A stretch of DNA of 64,000 bases from Melampsora larici-populina 98AG31 (GCF_000204055.1 NW_006768800.1:1-64000); one strand, 5' to 3'. Counted from the stretch's first letter, positions 31,461 to 43,950 are shown. Numbers and translations: made by a program. Notes: generated by a model not told the origin, from the letters alone.

Positions 31461-34400
31461 GAAATTTAGTATTACATAAACTCAAATTTGTACCCCCCTT
31501 TGGAACCTTGAAACCTATCATAATTTCAATGTTTTTGCAGGGTAAAGGGACAGGAACTTGAGGTACGTCACATTTGAGTCACCAGAGATCATTGAACTAT
31601 GGATGCACTAACTTGGTATGACAAAAGTTGGGGATTCAACACCACCAACAAAGATGCCTTGGATTGGAAGATCTGAGGTATCATTGGATGGCAATAGCCT
31701 CAGATGCAATGTCCAAGTAAATGATACAACACAATCTTTGAGGGCAAAGATAGCCTTGCAATGATTCCTCGGACACGCAGGCCGAGGGAATGTATACCCA
31801 AGGATCCCTTGGATTTCACAATTGGAGGTATCTTTGACGGAAGTGCAATTGAACACATCAAAGCCCTCTTGTGTTATACATTTTCATTTGCCCCCATCCA
31901 ACATCTTACCTCCACATTAACACTTTGAACTTCTGAAAATTATCAAATTGTGCTTTTAAATATGCCACTCATTCACATCTTCTGAAACATCATCAAAGTA
32001 TTCATACAGCTGTTTTGAAAATAAATGGTGGTTCCTGCTGTCATTTTTGGAATTTTTATTTTTCATATCCATGGTTTTCAATCTGGTAGGAAAAGCTTGG
32101 AAGTGGCTGATGACATGGCCTGAGGTTGTATTGCATTGCTTGCCTGAAGCCAGCTTCAACCCTTGATGCCAACGCTTAATCAGCAGGCTTGAGCCTGCAT
32201 GAGCTCCATTTCTGATCCCAATAGGGGTAAATAACCCAGACAGACAAAATATCAATTGAGTGCGGATATGAAAAAATAATGGAAAACAACCACAGCAACA
32301 ATATTTGTTTTTTGAAACTGTTGTAATTTGAAAGCTTTTCATTTTTGACCCTCTGAATTGATACTCAATCTGTTCTCAATGCACTCAATTGCTGATAAGT
32401 AACAACATCACCAGCCCCATCCATCCAAATATCACAGCAGTTCAAACTTGAAAAGCAATCAGCTTTTCTATTAAATAGCAACTTAAAAATTCACCTTTTC
32501 AAAATCATCTCTTTGGGCATATAGTCAAATGCTTTTGCATTTCATGTTCCTCAATTGAACATTCAATCTGTCCATTACCGCACTCAATTTTTGAAAAGTC
32601 CTTAGTTTTGCTTTTAAAAAGCACCTAAATTGATTCATGATCAAATCTTCATTTTTGCCATTATGACTAATCATCAAATGCATTCCAGTCCCCTTTTCAA
32701 AAGTGCTCCATGCTTTGGATCAATATTCCTCTTTGGGGAAAATCTGTGGTCATTGTATGATATTTTGGACTCATTGGCTTTTGCAGATTTGGAAGACTGA
32801 GGTTGTTGTCACGAAGAAATCTTCACCTGGCCTTGAACTTCCTCACACCATTGTGCTTTTGACTGAAAAGCACCTCATGTCATGATGACATGTGTGAATC
32901 CTGGCTTTCATCATTTATTCAAATGACTGTTCTTGAAGAACTGTTGAATTTTTTCTACATGATTCATATAAGACCCAATATTGAATTGACATGATAGCCA
33001 CCAATCTTCCTTCACCCTGTAAGCTATTGTTTCCAGCTGTGCAACTACATCCTCAAATTCCTAAAGTTTCTCCCTGTTACTCCCCCACTTCAACATAAAC
33101 CTGTCCAATTATAATTCTCCATTCTTTCCTCCTATGACCCAAGAACCTAAGAGCTACTTTCTCATTGGCTAAGGACAGCCTGCTTGGCCAATTCATTCAA
33201 GATTGCATTACCACATTACTCCTTGCAAAATTGATTACTACATACTATATGAGTGTGTTCCCCCTGTGGTCCTACACGGAATCTATGCATGTTGACATTT
33301 GTATTTTTTCCAGGTGATCAGCCCAATACCTTCCCATTTTATTAAATAGGGATCATTGGTAGACATAACCCTGCTTGTAACTCAAATGTTTCTTCAAAGT
33401 GATCAAGCACCAAGAACAAAACAAAGATAGACACATGCCCATAACATAATGTGTAAGGAGGTTTGAGAAGCAAACTTTACAAAAATATTGCTTGATCACA
33501 TGATGGCAAGAAAACATAAGCAGCTTATCATGACCAACTTCATTGTTGAAGTTTAGCTCAAAAAATTGATGTATCACTATTCTTGTAACAATTGATTCCT
33601 TTGCATCTAAGAATGAAAGTGGAACTGTATATTGATCTCTACCCTCCGCCATATCTTTTTGACCACTCCTCCTGTCAGAGATTTTGTGTTGTCAATATTA
33701 CTTGTTGTGGATCAAATTGTCTCAGCATTGCCAATAAGGCAATTTGTTAATTAAGTCATTCCATTGTTTATGTTGTGTGACAGACTCTCAAGTCTTATGC
33801 ATAAGTCTTATTCTTGATCCCTTGTGGCAGGCTTGCGTGCGTATACTCTAGTGACACCTTATTTTTGTTCAAAATCACAATGATTGGTATTTGGCTGTGC
33901 CTGCATTTCTTTGCCTAGTGCCGGCGCACTTGAGTAGAATTTTGTAGAGTAAGTGATATTCCTAACAGTGCCTAATCCATTTGTTTTTCAATTTTGTTTT
34001 GATCTTTGTCACTGAAGTCACTGTGATCAGTTTGATTTACAAAATTTGTCTTATGATGAAAATATAAAATTAAGCTATTGAATGTTCACAAAATTATTAT
34101 CATGAACTTTAGTTTATATGTTATTAGCTGAGTGGGGCCAGTACATGAAATATAGACAAGCAACCACCTGTGGGTCCCAAGTAATTGGATATCCAATCAT
34201 GAGAAGACAGCCCTTTGCAGTGTACCCTCCCCAACACTTGCATTTCAAGCTAGAGAAATTTTACACCAGAGGCACAATGGATCAAGCATCAAACATATCC
34301 AGCTCTAGTCAACATCCCTCCTAACTTTGACACACTTGTTCCTTGCACTCTTCAAGATCCAAGTATCTCAGCTTCCCCAAGTTGTATCTATCCTTACCAC

Positions 34401-34600
34401 ACCAAATTCAGATTATCTTTGGTTTTCCCAGTTCTGGTTGTTTTATATTCTCTTTTTCTCACCCACCCACTCCAAAAGATACAAAAAAATATCTGTTACA
34501 ATCATATAGTCATGTCAGTTTGTGATAATTTAGTTAACTTCCACCTTGACCATTAATATTCACCCATGTGTAGTATCAATTCAACCCATATATTGAGCAG
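31461..34600. other. Intergenic, no gene recognised
   Basis: Only short ORFs without domains. A short unit near 30784 (TTCAAAAGCACAATAATTGA) has a diverged relative near 33867 (TTCAAAATCACAATGATTGG), suggesting more old repeat material. Confidence 0.45.
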
Positions 34601-34660
34601 ACTAATAAATTCTATTCTCAATTTCATACATTTCCAGTTACGGTTTCTCAAAAAAAATCT

Positions 34661-35193
34661 TTGGCTTATTTTATAATCCTTGTATTTCTTTTGGCTTTTA
34701 GAACTGTCCCTGTTCTCTCGCGTAAGATTGTAAGTGCTCCCAGGTGTATGTCAAATATTGAGGACAACGGGAGAGTTTTTCGTGTATTTTCAACTCTGTG
34801 GTCAGTGAATGCAGAGAACTTGGATTGGGGTGCACCAAAAGATGTAGCTACACCTTTTAAATGTATGCGCGCACATCAACCCATTTGATGTGTAGGTGTT
34901 CAGTTTAAGTTTCACATTTTGGTATATTTGATGTGCTGCAGTTTGAAAGAGTGATTGATTGTACAAAGTCCCGCGCGTATGATACACCACGATATAAACC
35001 CAAGATAATTGCCACGTTGAAATCCGAAAGAAAGATAGAAGCGATAAGAGGTGGTGTTGTAAAAATTTTATTAGTGTTATATCAAGCAATATGTTTTAAC
35101 TATAGAATAGATATTTCAAGTAAGATTGTAACATTCAAGGAGGCTCCTTATGACCTGAGAAAGAACCCAAGTCAAGTGTGTGGTGATATGTGA
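34661..35193 (+). other. Possible small secreted-protein remnant, no valid start
   Basis: A frame at 34661-34890 starts with a hydrophobic run (YFIILVFLLAF) followed by a Cys-containing stretch, and a second open stretch at 34942-35193 (contains VIDCTKSRAYDTPRYKPK) follows a CTGCAG acceptor. The first frame has no ATG; its first codon is TTG and an upstream stop exists. The obvious donor (GTATGC at 34863) has the wrong phase; only a weak GTAGCT donor near 34841 keeps frame. It could be a decayed effector-like gene or chance. It converges on the 7-TM member 2 gene, ending two bases before that gene's stop. Confidence 0.22.
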
Positions 35194-35195
35194 AT

Positions 35196-37131
35196 CTACA
35201 ATACTTGAGGTTGGGCAGGTTCATTTGTGATGGAAAGAGGGTTGGGGAGCATCTGGGTACTAGAGTTGGCTCTTTCCATATTACCACCCGCAGCGGGTTG
35301 AAATTGGATAGAGGGGTCGATGTTTAGGACATTGTACTCTTTGGTTTGCTTTGGGGTACTCGCCGTAGGAGATGGACCTTCGTGTGTCACGTCTCGATCC
35401 GTTAGAATTCGCCACTAGCCAAGATTAGATAGAAAAAAACGTCAATTTTACATTCTATGCAATGAGACGGTTATTAAAGTTACTCACGCTTTGAAGTAAC
35501 AAAGCTCCTGATAGAAGGAAGGAACTTGACACTACCGCCCATATCGAGAGAGACCTCCATCCTTCACTAGAATTACCAAAGGTGAGAGACAAAGAGGTTA
35601 GAAAGGGTTTCATGAGCTTTTAGGATTTTATTGAACTTTGCTCAACTGATCTGGGATCTTTCCAATCTTTATCGTGAGGAATACTCCAACAACAAAGTAC
35701 CATACCAGAACGACAGTGAGCAAACCACAATGCCAAACCAGGAAACCTTTTGACGATCAGATTATAAAAACACGCAAAGAAGACGGAGAGAAGAAGTTTT
35801 AGCCTCGACAAACATCGGATTCCCAAGAGACAAACATTGACTAACGGTATCCGTTTCTCAGGTTTTGAGCTAGGCGAGAGTTTTGAGCTGGCACGGCTGA
35901 CACCAGAGCAGTGGTGCTGACCAAGACCGTCGACTTGCGTCCTTCTTCAACAGCATAATTACGTTCATTTCGGCCTAAAAGATTTGTTTTTCCACTCGCA
36001 ACGTCGACGGTTCCCTTCAAAAGACGTAGGAAGAGTACGATTGTTATGCAGTAAAACTGACCAGGTGAGAAGAAAGGATCAAGCGTCAGAATGACAATTG
36101 TTTAGTAAAAGCATATCTAGAAAAAATATGAAAGAAAGTGTAAGAGTGCATACCACAACAGCAAAGAATGCAGCGATGGTCCAACAAAATGAAGCCCAGC
36201 GAAATTGCCCGATAAACCGATTGCCTGCCACTGCGTACCGTTGCAAGCCCGAAGTGGGATCCGATCCGTTCAGTAATTGCGCAAGCACCGCATCATATGC
36301 CATATTTTTCTCGCGTGCTGTCACAACTGAAGCGATTCCCCAGCCTATTGCCCCAAGGGCGGTAAAAATGGGTGGTCCAATGCAGATCGTGTTCATTATG
36401 ATAGGATGTGGCATGTGTCGTTGTTTATTTGGGTGGTGGCTTCCTGCCCGGCTAGGTGAGAATAGACTGATGGAGATTCAGGAGAGGAGAGATCAGTGAG
36501 TACTACCTCTTCATGTTTGTTTTGCAACAAAATACAAGCAATGCGAATGAAGCGCACCAGATATACAGGGCACTGAACCCAGAATACCAAAATCCAAAAT
36601 AACCTAGGATTTCATGAACGGTGTCAGCAAACGCGGCATGTGGACATAAAAATCACGAGGTGAGGCGGGGAGTTACCAGGAGCATAGCTAATTGTAAGCC
36701 AGAAGTACTGATAGTGGCTCCGGGAGAACTCGGGTGATTGAAGTGCCCGATATGAAAGCAGTATATAAATTTCAAAAATTATGCACCCAAACAGTTGGGA
36801 GATGACGACAGCAAGACCTCCGTTCGGTACCAAGTAGGGAATATTCGTCCCTGTAGATAGATACAAAAGCGTGAGTATATAAGAAAAGAAAAGGAACTGG
36901 TGTCAAAGATAACTGACGACCTGGAAGATACTGTTTCCTCCAGAACCAGAGATGCTTGCGTCGAGCTTGTACTCCACGAAAGAGCGGAATGGCAAGGATG
37001 GAGATACATAAGATTAAGACAAAAAAGTAGATCGCGCTGGAAGCGATCAATATCCGCTGGACGTAAGGATAGACAGATGGGTATTGATAAGCGTTGAGTC
37101 CGTCGATGATTGCTTGAGTTTCCAAGCTCAT
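35196..37131 (-). CDS. Multi-pass membrane protein of the three-copy 7-TM family, member 2
   Basis: Eight exons on the minus strand: 37131-36918, 36850-36677, 36603-36558, 36466-36154, 36056-35846, 35746-35647, 35566-35488, 35414-35196. They join in frame to 451 residues. Exon lengths 46, 313, 100 and 79 equal those of member 1, and every intron phase agrees. The start chosen, MSLETQAIIDGLNAYQYPSV, aligns with the starts of the other two; the frame is open a further 37 codons upstream. The same seven hydrophobic segments and words (YLVPNGG, YFGFWYSGFSALY, MNTICIGPPI, QFRWASFCW, VVSSSFLLSGALLLQS) are present. The C-terminus is a unique hydrophilic, Pro/Gln-rich tail (EGPSPTASTPKQTKEYN). Exon 1 has two possible donors three bases apart (GTCGTC and GTCAGT); the second matches consensus better. 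Function unknown. Confidence 0.82.
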
Positions 37132-38620
37132 ATTGGCGCTTGGTGTTGAGATGGTGGAGCTAGTTACGTTGCCAATTGATTGGGGGGTATTTGTTGAAAA
37201 GAGCGAATTTGAGGTTGAATATACTTGAAAGCGGAAGATCAATGAGATATGGTGATCAAGGACGTAGGGCGACTAAGATATTTGAGGTAGGAGGTAGGGA
37301 GACTGGAAAGAGTCGAATGCGTGCCAGGCAATTGATGTCCAGTCCAAATTACAATCCTCATAATCTTAAACAAATCTTCATGAGGTTTGGTTTATGATTG
37401 CTACTTCGACTAGCTTGATTAACATCCAGCCTCATAATCATTCAGTTCAGACTTCGCCACCAAAACACCATCAGTGCTTACGAAAATGCAATTGGCCCAA
37501 AATCATGCAAGTTTACGCCGCCTGTCATGCGATCTTCTTAGCTTCCAGTCGCCCGCCTTTCTCTGGATGTTCGGCTGAGGCTGCCATTCATCATCGGTAG
37601 TGGCAATAACCTCGAAGAAATTTCATTTGTCTGCCACTTTCGACATACAGTCCTACTGGATCCCAATCAATGTCCATCATAAAGTGACAATTCGACCCTG
37701 TTCAATCTGCGCTAACTTGCGAGTATTGAGGCAAAGATGTCATTCTTGTCATTGTTACAGAGGGTAGCATGGCGAAGGTGGTTTCACATTCGTGTTGCAC
37801 TAAGTTCATCTGAGCACTGAGCACTTGCACACCAGGTCGAAGTGCAAGTGGGGGGAAATTGAATCATATTGTCAAAGGCTTGATGCAAATGAAGAGTTGT
37901 GATACAAAAAGTTAATACACCAATCCGACCCTTCAATTGCTAGATATCGGAGTATTATTAGGTTGATTCCTTGGGCTGTCAGTCATTCACAGATTGCAGC
38001 CATGATGCCAAAGAGATCTCAAAACAACCGACAGAGAAGCTTGCAATCCAATGAAGCCCAGCTAACGTGGTCTAACTTCCTGGTCCAGGCTAAATATAAT
38101 CTTCTCAGGATAGCCCACCTCAACCAAATCTCAAGCAACACCCCGAGACTCACACACCACCAATGAGCTTTGGTGCGTATTCTAGGACAAACATGTCACT
38201 CGATTGACAAATTGCGGCTGGGTCAAACTCAGACTTACATACAGTCAATTTACCAAATCCCTTGGAACTCAAACTTAACAAAGTCCCTCGCCAAAGGCCC
38301 GAGCCCCAGGCGAGGGACTTTGTTAAGTTTGTTGGAACTTGAATGGCCAGATGTGAATATATACTCAACTTACACGCCCATGGAAACATGTCACGCTGCT
38401 GTGCGTAGACTGAACCTCCAAAGGGGTGGGCACATGATCCCAGTGTAGGATTTATACATACCGTTAATACCACGATATGGATGGCTTCTCTTATGGATTG
38501 AGGAGATATAGACTGGGACTCTCCCATCCGACCCATGAATGCTGATTTTAGCTGCCAGATATGGCCGGCATTCCCTGTGTGGCTGTGGCACCCTAATTTG
38601 CATGGTAAAAGAGACAATTA
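37132..38620. other. Intergenic, no gene recognised
   Basis: Apart from the 62-bp palindromic element at 38270-38331, only short ORFs are seen. Confidence 0.45.
38270..38331. mobile_element. 62-bp miniature element: 23-bp perfect inverted repeats, 8-bp target duplication
   Basis: The left arm begins CAAACTTAACAAAGTCCC at 38270 and the right arm ends GGGACTTTGTTAAGTTTG at 38331. They are perfectly complementary over 23 bp around a 16-nt spacer. The octamer TTGGAACT occurs directly on both sides (38262-38269, 38332-38339). An 8-bp duplication suggests hAT-type mobilisation, but the ends do not match the hAT at 8394. Related motifs are at 24250, 28389 and 59196. Confidence 0.75.
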
Positions 38621-38669
38621 GGGTATTCAAACCTGCGCAAGAATAGTGCAAGACCGCTGTGCAAGATCC

Positions 38670-38710
38670 GTGCAAGATCCGTGCAAGAAATTCTTGCACG
38701 GATCTTGCAC
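38670..38710. repeat. 20-bp-arm palindrome in the subterminal region of Harbinger A
   Basis: GTGCAAGATCCGTGCAAGAA is followed after one base by its exact reverse complement. It lies 60 bases upstream of the transposase ATG and about 50 bases inside the terminus, where transposase or the Myb partner would bind and could also control transcription. Confidence 0.8.
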
Positions 38711-38769
38711 TATTATTTTTTTCACAACCCCATCTGGTTACAGCGCAAGCCAACACCTTACCTACCATC

Positions 38770-40390
38770 ATGCCACGTGTCTCATCTCGAAGACAAATCA
38801 TTCGATCACTCAAGCAACTCGCCAATCAAGACAACCGTTCCAATTCTCGCAGTCTTGTCCTACGTGCAAGGCAAAAGGTTGTCAGCAGCTCATCTCTCGG
38901 TCTATCCAACTTCTGGCAGCTACTGCAGCTTCCACAAATTCAATCCGTGTTGAATCTTGATCCTCATGCGTGTGTGGCTCTATGGGTTTTCTTCCAACGG
39001 CGAACCCGACACCGATTACTCAAATCAAACCAACCTGAATATCAAGTCGATCCGGCCTTATGGGCAGTTGCGATCGATATGATCGAGCGCAAGCGATATT
39101 TTGAAAGAAGGCGTCGCGAACCTCGGGGACATCCTCTGACAATGTTCAATAGGGTCTGGGCTGCACGCGATGCAACCTTTTTGAGGCTGGTATGTTTGTT
39201 TATCTATATGTTGTTGTCTAAAAGATGAATGTTGAGCTCACCTGATGTAACACTAGGCACGAATGTGTCGTTCTAGCTATTTAACCTTGCTTAATAAAAT
39301 TGTGTCCTGTGACGTATTCGAGAATCAATCCACTGCTGCGCAGGCCCCAATCGAGCTTCAATTACTTGTCACTCTGGCCCATCTTGGACTTTCTGGAAAC
39401 GGGGGTGGAATTGGGATACTTTCGCATGTTTTCGGCATCTCGGGTAAGCTTCTTCTACACTTAAGGACATGTTTTGAGGGTATTTGATGACTTAATTTCA
39501 CTATCTTTGTGTTTTCAGAAGGGAGTGTTGAAAATTTCACGTGGAGATGTGTAGTTGCGATCATTCGAATGGAAAGGGAATATCTTTCTTGGCCAACACC
39601 CGAGGAGAGAGTGAAGATTCGAAGAGCTGTTGGCGCAAACAGCCCTTTCAAAGGTTGTGTCGGGTTTGTGGATGGTACATTGATACCACTTGCCTTTGGT
39701 CCTCCAAAGTGCAAGGAGGACTATTGGACTCGCAAATATATCTATGCGGTCAACTCAATGCTTATATGTAATCATGAACGGAGGATCATTTTTGCTCGCC
39801 ATGGATGGTGTGGCAGTGTTCATGACCAGCGAGTCATGCGCACATCTTCAGTAAGATCAAGCTTACTCCATCAATCTTACACATGTATGATTTGATTCAC
39901 TTTGCTGACGAAGAAATATATTGTTTCCGCCAATTTCTAGATGTGGTCAGACCCAAACAACTTTTTCTCTCAAGGAGAGTATCTCCTGGCGGATTCCGGT
40001 TACAGCTCCAATTCTTTCATCATTCCAGCATTTAAACGTGTCGGTGGTATTCCCCTGACTCCTGAGAAGATGGCTTTTAACAGAGTATTAAGCGAATTAC
40101 GTGTGGTTATCGAGCATTGTAATGGTATGCTCAAATCACGATGGCAGTCTCTGAAAGACTTACAGTTGATATTAAAGGATGAGAAATCGGTCAAACGTCT
40201 AAACGCTTGGATATCAGCCTGTTGTATCCTGCACAACTTCCTTTTGGATCTGAATGAACGATCCAATTTCCAGTATCAAGTCTCAACTCCTATTGACCCC
40301 GAGGACCCATTAATCTTGAATGAGATATTAGAAGATGATAATGAAGATGCACGCATCCGTGTGTTTCGTCTGTTTTGTGAATCATTATAA
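38770..40390 (+). CDS. Harbinger A transposase (DDE_Tnp_4 type)
   Basis: Four exons, 38770-39189, 39257-39443, 39519-39850 and 39941-40390, join in frame to 462 residues. The catalytic triad of the RNase-H-like fold is complete: Asp254 in GFVDGTLIP, Asp331 in LLADSGYSS and Glu371 in VVIEHCNGMLKSRW. A helix-turn-helix-like region (about 165-225: APIELQLLVTLAHLG, later GSVENFTWRCVVAI) precedes it. The enzyme would cut the element at its GGGTATTC ends and paste it at TWA targets, normally with the Myb partner encoded at 41049-42834. No stops or frameshifts are visible, so the protein could be active. The ATG at 38770 is the first that leaves the subterminal repeats out of the protein; the frame is open upstream to 38659. 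Confidence 0.88.
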
Positions 40391-41048
40391 AAGATTTGGC
40401 TCGATTGTTTTCTTTTTTTAACTCATTTGGTAGTTTTGTTTTAATTTTATCTGAAATGGTGTACTTGTCCATTTGTTTTTCATCTAATCGATTCGGTCTG
40501 AAATACAAATGATCTTATATTGAATTATTTCATGTTTCTAATCAAAAAGAAAAAGGAACACAACACGGAGCCATTTCCACAAAAAGAACATGAAAATATT
40601 TCAAAATTTTTTTTTTTTTTGCCAAGTTCTTCAACTCTTTAAGCAAAAAAAAGAAGAACGCAACACCGAGCCAAACGCAAACCGACTTGTTAAACTGAGG
40701 CAAACTAAAAGGAAAAACATAATCTTTCTCGTTGTTAATGAGGCTAACTAAGGTAGATAACTAAACCGAAGCCGAATCAAATGAGAACATAACAGAATTG
40801 GAAATTTTTGATGAGTTACCTCTACAAAAATAAAAAAGAATCAGACTTCTTAAGCATTTAATGGGTCTACACTAACACAATTCTAAAAAAAGAAATTTAA
40901 AATCAAGAAATAAGAATCGATTCATGAGACAAGTTCTGAGCTGATATTCAAATCGATCCTTGAGATTCTCCTTCCAGGTCCCCTATCAGCGGCATTGGAT
41001 AAGCTGGTCAGATTTGGCGAAACTCAAAAAGAAGAGATGTTGCTTGTA
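40391..41048. other. Convergent 3' regions between the two Harbinger A genes
   Basis: AT-rich with a run of about 14 T at 40607-40620. No additional ORF is convincing. It must hold the 3' ends of both transcripts. Confidence 0.5.
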
Positions 41049-42834
41049 TCACTTACTTCGAATTTGATCTTCAGCCTCCTCTACTTCCTTTTTAGCTTCC
41101 TCAATTGAAAAACCCAATGCCTTGTATTTGGCCAACATAGACAACTTACGTTCACTCCTGGCGGTGATGAGGTCTTCACGACTGCGAGCCAACTGAGATC
41201 GTGAAAGTTCAAGCTGAACTCGATCTTGTTCAAGTTTAAGTTGAGATCGTTGAGCACGTTCAGCGGTGTCTAAACCATCATTTGCTCCTGAAAGGTGACG
41301 TGCAACTGCATCAGCCAGTTTAGCCTGAGTTTGGATCTCTTCCTTTCGTGCTTCTTGCTCTGCCTTCATATACTTTTCCTCAAAATTCCATCGCTCTTTC
41401 TCTAGCTTGTTCTTCTCAGCTTTTTCTTCTCGTGAGGGTAGGTGAGATGCTAGGAGTTGTTGTACATCTGAGGCCGAGCTGGAGGTCGACTTTGCTCCTT
41501 GATTATTGAATTGAAGTGAGTTGGGACGTTTGGAGGGCCGGCCAGGTGGGCGGCCACTCCCTCCTTTCTTGTTTAAATTGTTTGGTGTAGGTGAACCTTG
41601 TCGGTTTTGGGAAGCTGAAAAAGAGCCGGGACTGTCAACTACAATCTGAGTGATTGCTTCGTCTAGGTCAAGAGGACTTTCCCAAGGAGTCGTTTCAATT
41701 TCATGGCTTTCGTGTGTTGAGGATACGATGCTGATCGGAGACTGATTGCGTGCACGCTTTGTAGAAGGAAGAACAGTCTCTTCATCTAAATGATCCCCAC
41801 TTTCACGAACTGCCTGGGGTATGACGTTAGTCCGTGTTGACATGAAAGGTAGGAGATCATAGTAATAAATCGAACGTTGGAACAAGAGCTCTAGATGAGG
41901 GTGAGAAAAGTGCATCAGTAAGTTAAGTATGATCGGCTGTAGATGAAAAGGTACATACGGTCAAACTTCGATTTAGTTGTTTGCTGAATCGCCTTCCACT
42001 CATCACTATCAGATGAGTAGCCCATCTCGGATTTCTCTGTTTGAGCTTGTTGCTCAAAATCTTCCAAAATACCTTGTCCAGTTCCACTGCGAAAGTCTTG
42101 AGCAAGCGTGAAGCCTGCTTCAAGTGTACGTATCTAAATCAAATCCTCATGTACATCCTTTGGCCAACATTTTAAATGTAGAGAGCTTTGAAATTGACCT
42201 ACCTGGGTCTCTACACCTTTCCCATCTCGTCTTGATAAACCTTGCTCAGCCAAGTACTCAGAAATCTTCTCACCAATGTCTTTCTTGCTGTAAATTGTTC
42301 GTGTGTCGGTATCCATCTCTCCCTTCCACCAATCATAACGTGTACTGGTTGTAGTTGCAGTTCCCAACCATTCAATTATCAGAACAATAGCACTCTTCCC
42401 CTCAGAATTGAGTTCAGCTTTCCACGAAGTAGTTTTTTTTCATCATTTGATTCTTTTGATTCCGTAGTAGGTTTTTGTGTTGTGTTTGAGATCTTCCTCC
42501 TTGTATATTTACGCTTCTTCTTTGGTGCATCAGCACTCGGACCTTCGTGAGCCAAAGAATTTGAAGGAAGTGTTTGAGAGACATCCATAGTATTTGAATT
42601 AGATCGGGATAAGCTCCAGCCAGTTGCATTTACCGAAGGTGGGATGAGTGCAAGCTGAAGACCTTGGTGAGGGATCGGACTTGGGCTTTGAACCCAGTTG
42701 GCCGGAGATACGATTTGCAAGGGGGAGGTGGAAATGGTTGAATTGGAAATGTGCGGGGATAGTACTTGAAGGTTTGGATCGAGATGTATGGGAGTTAGGT
42801 AGGATTGACCTGCAGGCGGAGGAGGATCAGCCAT
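41049..42834 (-). CDS. Harbinger A Myb/SANT-like partner protein, with apparent frameshift
   Basis: Three exons on the minus strand: 42834-42203, 42133-41959 and 41890-41049, about 549 residues. The N-terminus is Pro/Ser-rich with an AT-hook-like basic patch (KKKRKYTRRK). A trihelix/SANT-like fold follows: SWKAELNSEGKSAIVLIIEW, then YDWWKGEMD and a helix ending at residue about 210. The last exon has GRPPGRPSKRP (a clear AT-hook) and a long charged coiled coil near the C-terminus (REEKAEKNKLEKERWNFEEK). Exon 1 needs one more base to stay in frame: the register changes at a run of eight T (eight A on the coding strand) at 42433-42440. This may be a true one-base deletion or a sequencing error in a homopolymer. 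Such partners are needed for Harbinger DNA binding and nuclear import. Confidence 0.75.
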
Positions 42835-43282
42835 TGCTGTATGTATCTTATGGCTTTGCGTGATCTTCAGGGAAAAAGAGAGTGAACTCTAAGACTATTG
42901 GCCTCAGTGCCCTGGTTGCAACGGGGCTTTGTTATGTCAAGATATGTAAGTCTTAAGTCTGCAACTTTTGTGCAAGTATTGTGCAAGATGCTAAAAAAAC
43001 TTGCACAAAAGTTGCACAAAAGTTGCACGGATTAATTTCTGAGGTTTGAAAACCCTAAATTTGAAAGAGATGCATACATCAAAGAAAGCGTGTGCACATT
43101 ATCCGCCGAGGTACCTTGAGCGGGGTTGAGACGTCGGGCTATGGAAATCCGATCTCAAGTTTACAAGCGCTTCATGATTCCGCTTTGACGCCCTCAGACT
43201 CTGATATACCGATACGACACTTCTCGTGTTGGAGAATAACCTTTCTAACCCAATCGAATATCTTCTACGAAACCATCGAACC

Positions 43283-43950
43283 ATGAAGCCCGGTTCTGAA
43301 ATCGACCTCAATCCACCTCTCCCAAAACTAGTTGCTGTCGATCTTGATTACACTCTTTGGCCTTGCTGGGTTGATACTCATATTCATCCACCTCTCAAGC
43401 CCACCAACAAACCCGGAGAACTCGTCGATAAAGCGGGTCGAAAGTTATCATTCTTTACTGATGTACCGCACATTTTAGCCACACTTCAATCTGTTGGAGT
43501 TAAGATTGCTGCATGCTCTCGTACTCATAGACCAGATATGTGAGTCTTGTCGCTTAAGTCTTGTCATGAATAATGGTGGTTAACTCCACTTGTGATTTTG
43601 TGTGGATCGATGTATCTACATACATAAGTGCTCGCCAAGCCCTATCAGATATAAGAATCCCTCGAAAACCTAATTCTTCATCGGATGAGCAAGAGCAAGA
43701 TTTGATTCGATCGATTGATCTGTTTGATAATTTACAAATCTATCCAGGTTCGAAATTAAGTCACTTTGAAACGATTCAAAAAGAAATGAAGATTGAATAC
43801 AAAGATATACTTTTCTTTGATGACGAACCAAGGAATTCAGAAGTCGAAAGATTAGGTGTACACTTTATGTTAGTTGATGATTCGATTGGATTAAATTGGG
43901 ATACCTTTATGAAAGGATTAAATGCTTGGAGATCTAAACAAGTCGAATAG
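43283..43950 (+). CDS. HAD-family phosphatase, magnesium-dependent phosphatase-1 (MDP-1) type
   Basis: Two exons, 43283-43539 and 43629-43950, join in frame at a GTGAGT donor and AAG acceptor to give 192 residues. The HAD nucleophile motif is VAVDLDYTLWPCWVDTH with Asp20 and Asp22, almost the MDP-1 signature. Motif II lies in KIAACSRTH, and motif IV in ILFFDDEPRN. The length fits MDP-1 (about 165-200). The family removes phosphate from phosphotyrosine or fructosamine-6-phosphate and related substrates in the cytosol; the true substrate here is unknown. The ATG precedes the conserved start of the domain by about 14 residues. The gene starts about 230 bases beyond the end of Harbinger A, so the element sits close to its promoter. 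Confidence 0.88.

Larger units (their letters stand above)
38621..43055. mobile_element. Complete PIF/Harbinger element A, 4.4 kb
   Basis: The termini GGGTATTCAAACCT (38621) and AGGTTTGAAAACCC (to 43055) are inverted repeats with one mismatch. TTA precedes and TAA follows, so the 3-bp duplication is TWA-type with one difference. GTGCAA/TTGCAC words crowd both subterminal regions, including a 41-base palindrome at 38670-38710. Two convergent genes are inside: the transposase (plus) and a Myb/SANT-like partner (minus), the normal autonomous Harbinger layout. The partner gene carries an apparent one-base deletion, so autonomy is in doubt. Confidence 0.85.
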
